From positions 1 through 64,000 of the forward strand of contig JAZKDW010000048.1 of assembly GCA_040387375.1 (NCBI GenBank): DNA of 64,000 bases. The letters run 5' to 3'. The notes under the pieces are model-generated. The model made no database searches and was not told where the DNA came from. It saw nothing but the letters and a program-made list of their open reading frames with translations. Of this stretch, positions 61,839 through 64,000 are shown one piece after another; the first letter of the stretch is position 1, and every line of letters starts with the position of its first letter. Source of the DNA: JAZKDW01 sp040387375 (lineage in GTDB: Bacteria; Pseudomonadota; Gammaproteobacteria; Burkholderiales; Burkholderiaceae_D). The translations under genes and the position numbers were made by a program.

Positions 61839-62624
61839 ATGCTCGCGTCCAGATTTGCAAACAAGGTGGCAGTGGTGACCGGTGCAGCCCAAGGAATTGG
61901 CCGCGCGACGGCGATGCGGCTGGCGGAGGAGGGCGCCACCGTAGTGGTAGTCGACCGCGCGGACGAAGCATGCCTGGCATTGCAGAAAGAACTGGAAGCG
62001 CTTGATCGCAGGGCTCTGGCCATCGTCGCTGATCTCGAAACGCATGAAGGCGCCCGGCGAGTGATCAGGACGGTGGTCGAACGGTTTGGTGCGATCGATG
62101 TGGCGGTCCATAACGTCGGTGGGACGATCTGGAACCGGCCGTTCTGGGAATATAGCGACGAGCAGATTGAAAAGGAAATCAATCGCTCGCTATGGCCGAC
62201 GATATGGTGCTGCCGTGAGGTGATCCCGGTCATGATGTCGCAAAAATCGGGCGCCATCGTCAATGTCGGATCGGTCGCTACGCGCGGCATCCATCGTGTT
62301 CCTTATTCAGCGGCGAAGGGCGGCGTGCATGCGATGACTGTGTGCATGGCGATGGAACTCGCCGAGCACAATATCCGGGTCAACTGCGTCGCTCCTGGCG
62401 GCGTCAATATTCCCAGCCGTGTCACGCCAAGAAATGCGGAGCCGCTCGATCCGCAGGAACTAGCCTGGCTGAAAGGCACACTGGATCAGACGGTGCGGGA
62501 TACACCGCAGCAGCGTTTCGGCGAAGTCGATGAAATCGCCGCCGCCATCTGCTTTCTGGCCGCCGATGAGGCGTCCTACATTACCGGCCAGATACTCACT
62601 GTTGCAGGCGGAGGCATCAGCTGA
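61839..62624 (+). CDS. benD: BenD-like cis-dihydrodiol carboxylate dehydrogenase (SDR)
   Basis: A 261-residue short-chain dehydrogenase. It resembles 1,6-dihydroxycyclohexa-2,4-diene-1-carboxylate dehydrogenase (BenD) and the p-cumate counterpart CmtB. The NAD motif TGAAQGIG is at 14-21 and the active site is Ser145, Tyr156 and Lys160 (VPYSAAKGG). The block VHNVGGTIWNRPF is especially BenD-like. It would rearomatise a diol formed by the oxygenase encoded next. In known ben operons it is the last gene; here it is first. The exact aromatic substrate is not determined. Confidence 0.82.
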   Translation: MLASRFANKVAVVTGAAQGIGRATAMRLAEEGATVVVVDRADEACLALQKELEALDRRALAIVADLETHEGARRVIRTVVERFGAIDVAVHNVGGTIWNRPFWEYSDEQIEKEINRSLWPTIWCCREVIPVMMSQKSGAIVNVGSVATRGIHRVPYSAAKGGVHAMTVCMAMELAEHNIRVNCVAPGGVNIPSRVTPRNAEPLDPQELAWLKGTLDQTVRDTPQQRFGEVDEIAAAICFLAADEASYITGQILTVAGGGIS

Positions 62625-62695
62625 TATTTCCTGATTTTTCGTAGCACGCGTTAAACATAAACCCAATTTCATCGGGTAATAAAAAGGGCAATCCC

Positions 62696-63886
62696 ATGGA
62701 GACTCAACAAAATGGCTGGCAGCCTATTTCCTGGCCTGCCAGGTTCAATCATGTTCCCAAAGAAGTGTTCGTGCGGTCTGATGTCTACGACGAAGAAATC
62801 AAACGCATATTTTATGGCCCGGCCTGGCATGTAATCGGTCACGGCGGCGAAATTCCGAACAACGGCGATTTCAAGACTTTCTCGATGGCCGGTACGCCGT
62901 TGATCATGTCGCGTGATGAGAATGGCCAGATCCAGGTGTTCTACAACTCCTGTTCGCACCGCGGCAATCAGCTCGAGACCGCCACCTGCGGCAACAAGCT
63001 TGAATTCGAGTGCCCGTATCACCGCTGGCTGTTCGACTCCAAGGGTGAGCTGATCGGTTGTCCATCGAAGGACGAGGATTACGAACCCGGATTTTCACGC
63101 AGCCAATATCCATTGCAAAAGCCGCGCCTGGAAGTATTTCACGGCCTGGTATTTGTCAGCTTCAATCCCGATACGGTGCCGCTGGATGACTACCTGGGCG
63201 AGGCCGGTCCACGCCTGGCCAACATGCTCGGCGATGGCCGCATCCGTCTGCTGGGGTATCAGAAAGTGGTCTACAAGACCAACTGGAAGGCGTTCAACGA
63301 CAACGATGCCTACCATGCGCCTCTGCTGCATACCGCCTTCCGCATGATGAACTGGCAGGGCGGCAAAGGCAGTTCGTTCGCGACGCCGAAGTTTGGCCAT
63401 TGGGGGATGACCGCCGAGCTGGCGCTGCCGAAAAGCAAAGGCACGCTGAAGGATCCGTCGATCATTGAATTCAAGGGCGGCGACCTGAAGCAGGGTTCGC
63501 GCCTGATCAACATCTTCCCGACCTTTTCGGCGACGCGGCACATCGACACCATCAATCTGCGTTTCGCAAGCCCGCGCGGGGTCGATCGAACCGAAGTCCA
63601 TTACGCGTATTTCTATCATGAAGATGACTCGGAAGAGATGGTACGTCATCGTCTGCGCCAGTCATCCAATCTGCTCGGCCCATCGGGAATGATCAGCGCC
63701 GAGGATGCGTCGGTATTCCATCGCATTCATATCGGCAGCAATACGCCGGGCACGGCGGTGTTCCAGAAAGGCGTGAGGGATTTGAACGGCCTGACTTTCG
63801 AGTTCAACCAGAATGATGAGTCCTTCAATTTGCCGCGCTGGGAATATTACCGTGAACTGATGGGTTACAAGAGGGAGGCGAAATGA
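62696..63886 (+). CDS. Rieske aromatic-ring-hydroxylating dioxygenase, alpha subunit
   Basis: A 396-residue oxygenase large subunit. The Rieske [2Fe-2S] ligands are Cys86, His88, Cys106 and His109. The bridging aspartate Asp204 and mononuclear iron ligands His207 and His212 lie in NDNDAYHAPLLH. Benzoate-type alpha subunits are about 450 residues, so this one is somewhat short. It overlaps the beta-subunit gene by four bases (ATGA). A reductase partner must lie beyond the window or elsewhere. The substrate is probably an aromatic carboxylate, judged from the BenD-like neighbour. Confidence 0.9.
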   Translation: METQQNGWQPISWPARFNHVPKEVFVRSDVYDEEIKRIFYGPAWHVIGHGGEIPNNGDFKTFSMAGTPLIMSRDENGQIQVFYNSCSHRGNQLETATCGNKLEFECPYHRWLFDSKGELIGCPSKDEDYEPGFSRSQYPLQKPRLEVFHGLVFVSFNPDTVPLDDYLGEAGPRLANMLGDGRIRLLGYQKVVYKTNWKAFNDNDAYHAPLLHTAFRMMNWQGGKGSSFATPKFGHWGMTAELALPKSKGTLKDPSIIEFKGGDLKQGSRLINIFPTFSATRHIDTINLRFASPRGVDRTEVHYAYFYHEDDSEEMVRHRLRQSSNLLGPSGMISAEDASVFHRIHIGSNTPGTAVFQKGVRDLNGLTFEFNQNDESFNLPRWEYYRELMGYKREAK

Positions 63887-64000
63887 GCGGGGTAGCCGGT
63901 GAAGTGCTGAGCCAGATCGAGGAATTGCAACTGCGTTACATATCAGCGCTGGACAAAAAAGACATGAAAGGCTGGCTGGGCACATTCAGCGAAGCCGCCG
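63883..64000 (+). CDS. dioxygenase beta subunit, N-terminal fragment (runs off the window)
   Basis: The start overlaps the alpha-subunit stop (ATGA) after GAGGGAGG. The visible 39 residues begin MSGVAGEVLSQIEELQLRYI and contain a KKDMKGWLGTF segment, like the first helix of ring-hydroxylating dioxygenase beta subunits. The rest lies beyond 64000. The identification rests mainly on position. Confidence 0.75.
   Translation, partial: MSGVAGEVLSQIEELQLRYISALDKKDMKGWLGTFSEAA

Overview
This window is chromosomal DNA from a Gram-negative betaproteobacterium. It is probably of the order Burkholderiales and most likely of the Oxalobacteraceae (Herbaspirillum/Herminiimonas-like). That placement rests on the gene order tRNA-Leu, tig, clpP, clpX, lon, hupB, tRNA-Val, tRNA-Asp, ppiD, on a single-chain PurL of 1334 residues, on an Omp32-type porin, on a 'Gcr' membrane protein, and on the many Liv and TRAP solute transporters. 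It is inferred from protein and synteny memory; no search was run.

Layout. 1-8941 is a conserved protein-quality block: trigger factor, ClpP, ClpX, Lon, HU, two tRNAs and PpiD, with clear hairpin terminators between units. 9000-17650 holds housekeeping genes (tRNA 2-selenouridine synthase, a TesA-like esterase divergent from a YbbA-like ATPase, a DMT permease, NAD(P)HX repair enzyme, a DadA-like dehydrogenase, the Gcr-family membrane protein). 17700-21830 looks like an envelope/stress group: an OmpA-type lipoprotein, a 49-residue membrane protein, a Crp/Fnr regulator, a secreted protein with three CX10C repeats, and an AI-2E family permease. 22121-24780 is an accessory patch: a Tat-exported FAD oxidase whose 3' end runs into a dense array of palindromic repeats, followed by a Phd/VapC-type toxin-antitoxin pair. 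24841-33113 carries an Lrp-family regulator divergent from an orphan pyruvate-dehydrogenase-type E1, then an amidase divergent from a fused 5-oxoprolinase/hydantoinase. 33249-43507 has purL, an extradiol dioxygenase/DoxX/LysR operon, and a minus-strand series ppiC, bolA, yciB, msrB, selO.

43696-54157 looks like one catabolic district: a fatty-acid-type acyl-CoA ligase, two periplasmic binding proteins around a complete LivHMGF transporter, and a fused enoyl-CoA hydratase/3-hydroxyacyl-CoA dehydrogenase. Together these could import, activate and beta-oxidise an acid. 54365-56049 is a two-gene ABC-2 exporter. 56095-59934 is a TRAP transporter operon (dctP, dctQ, dctM) divergent from a general porin. 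The window ends in the start of an aromatic ring-dihydroxylation operon (BenD-like dehydrogenase, Rieske oxygenase alpha, and a truncated beta subunit) behind a near-consensus promoter.

No phage, insertion sequence, CRISPR array or rRNA was seen. The least ordinary items are non-coding: the 23.6-24.0 kb repeat array with a 113-base internal duplication, and two copies of a dispersed intergenic palindromic element (about 9.0 and 39.6 kb) whose 30-base central spacers lie in opposite orientations. There is a 10-base run of N at 46712-46721 inside a GC-rich hairpin.
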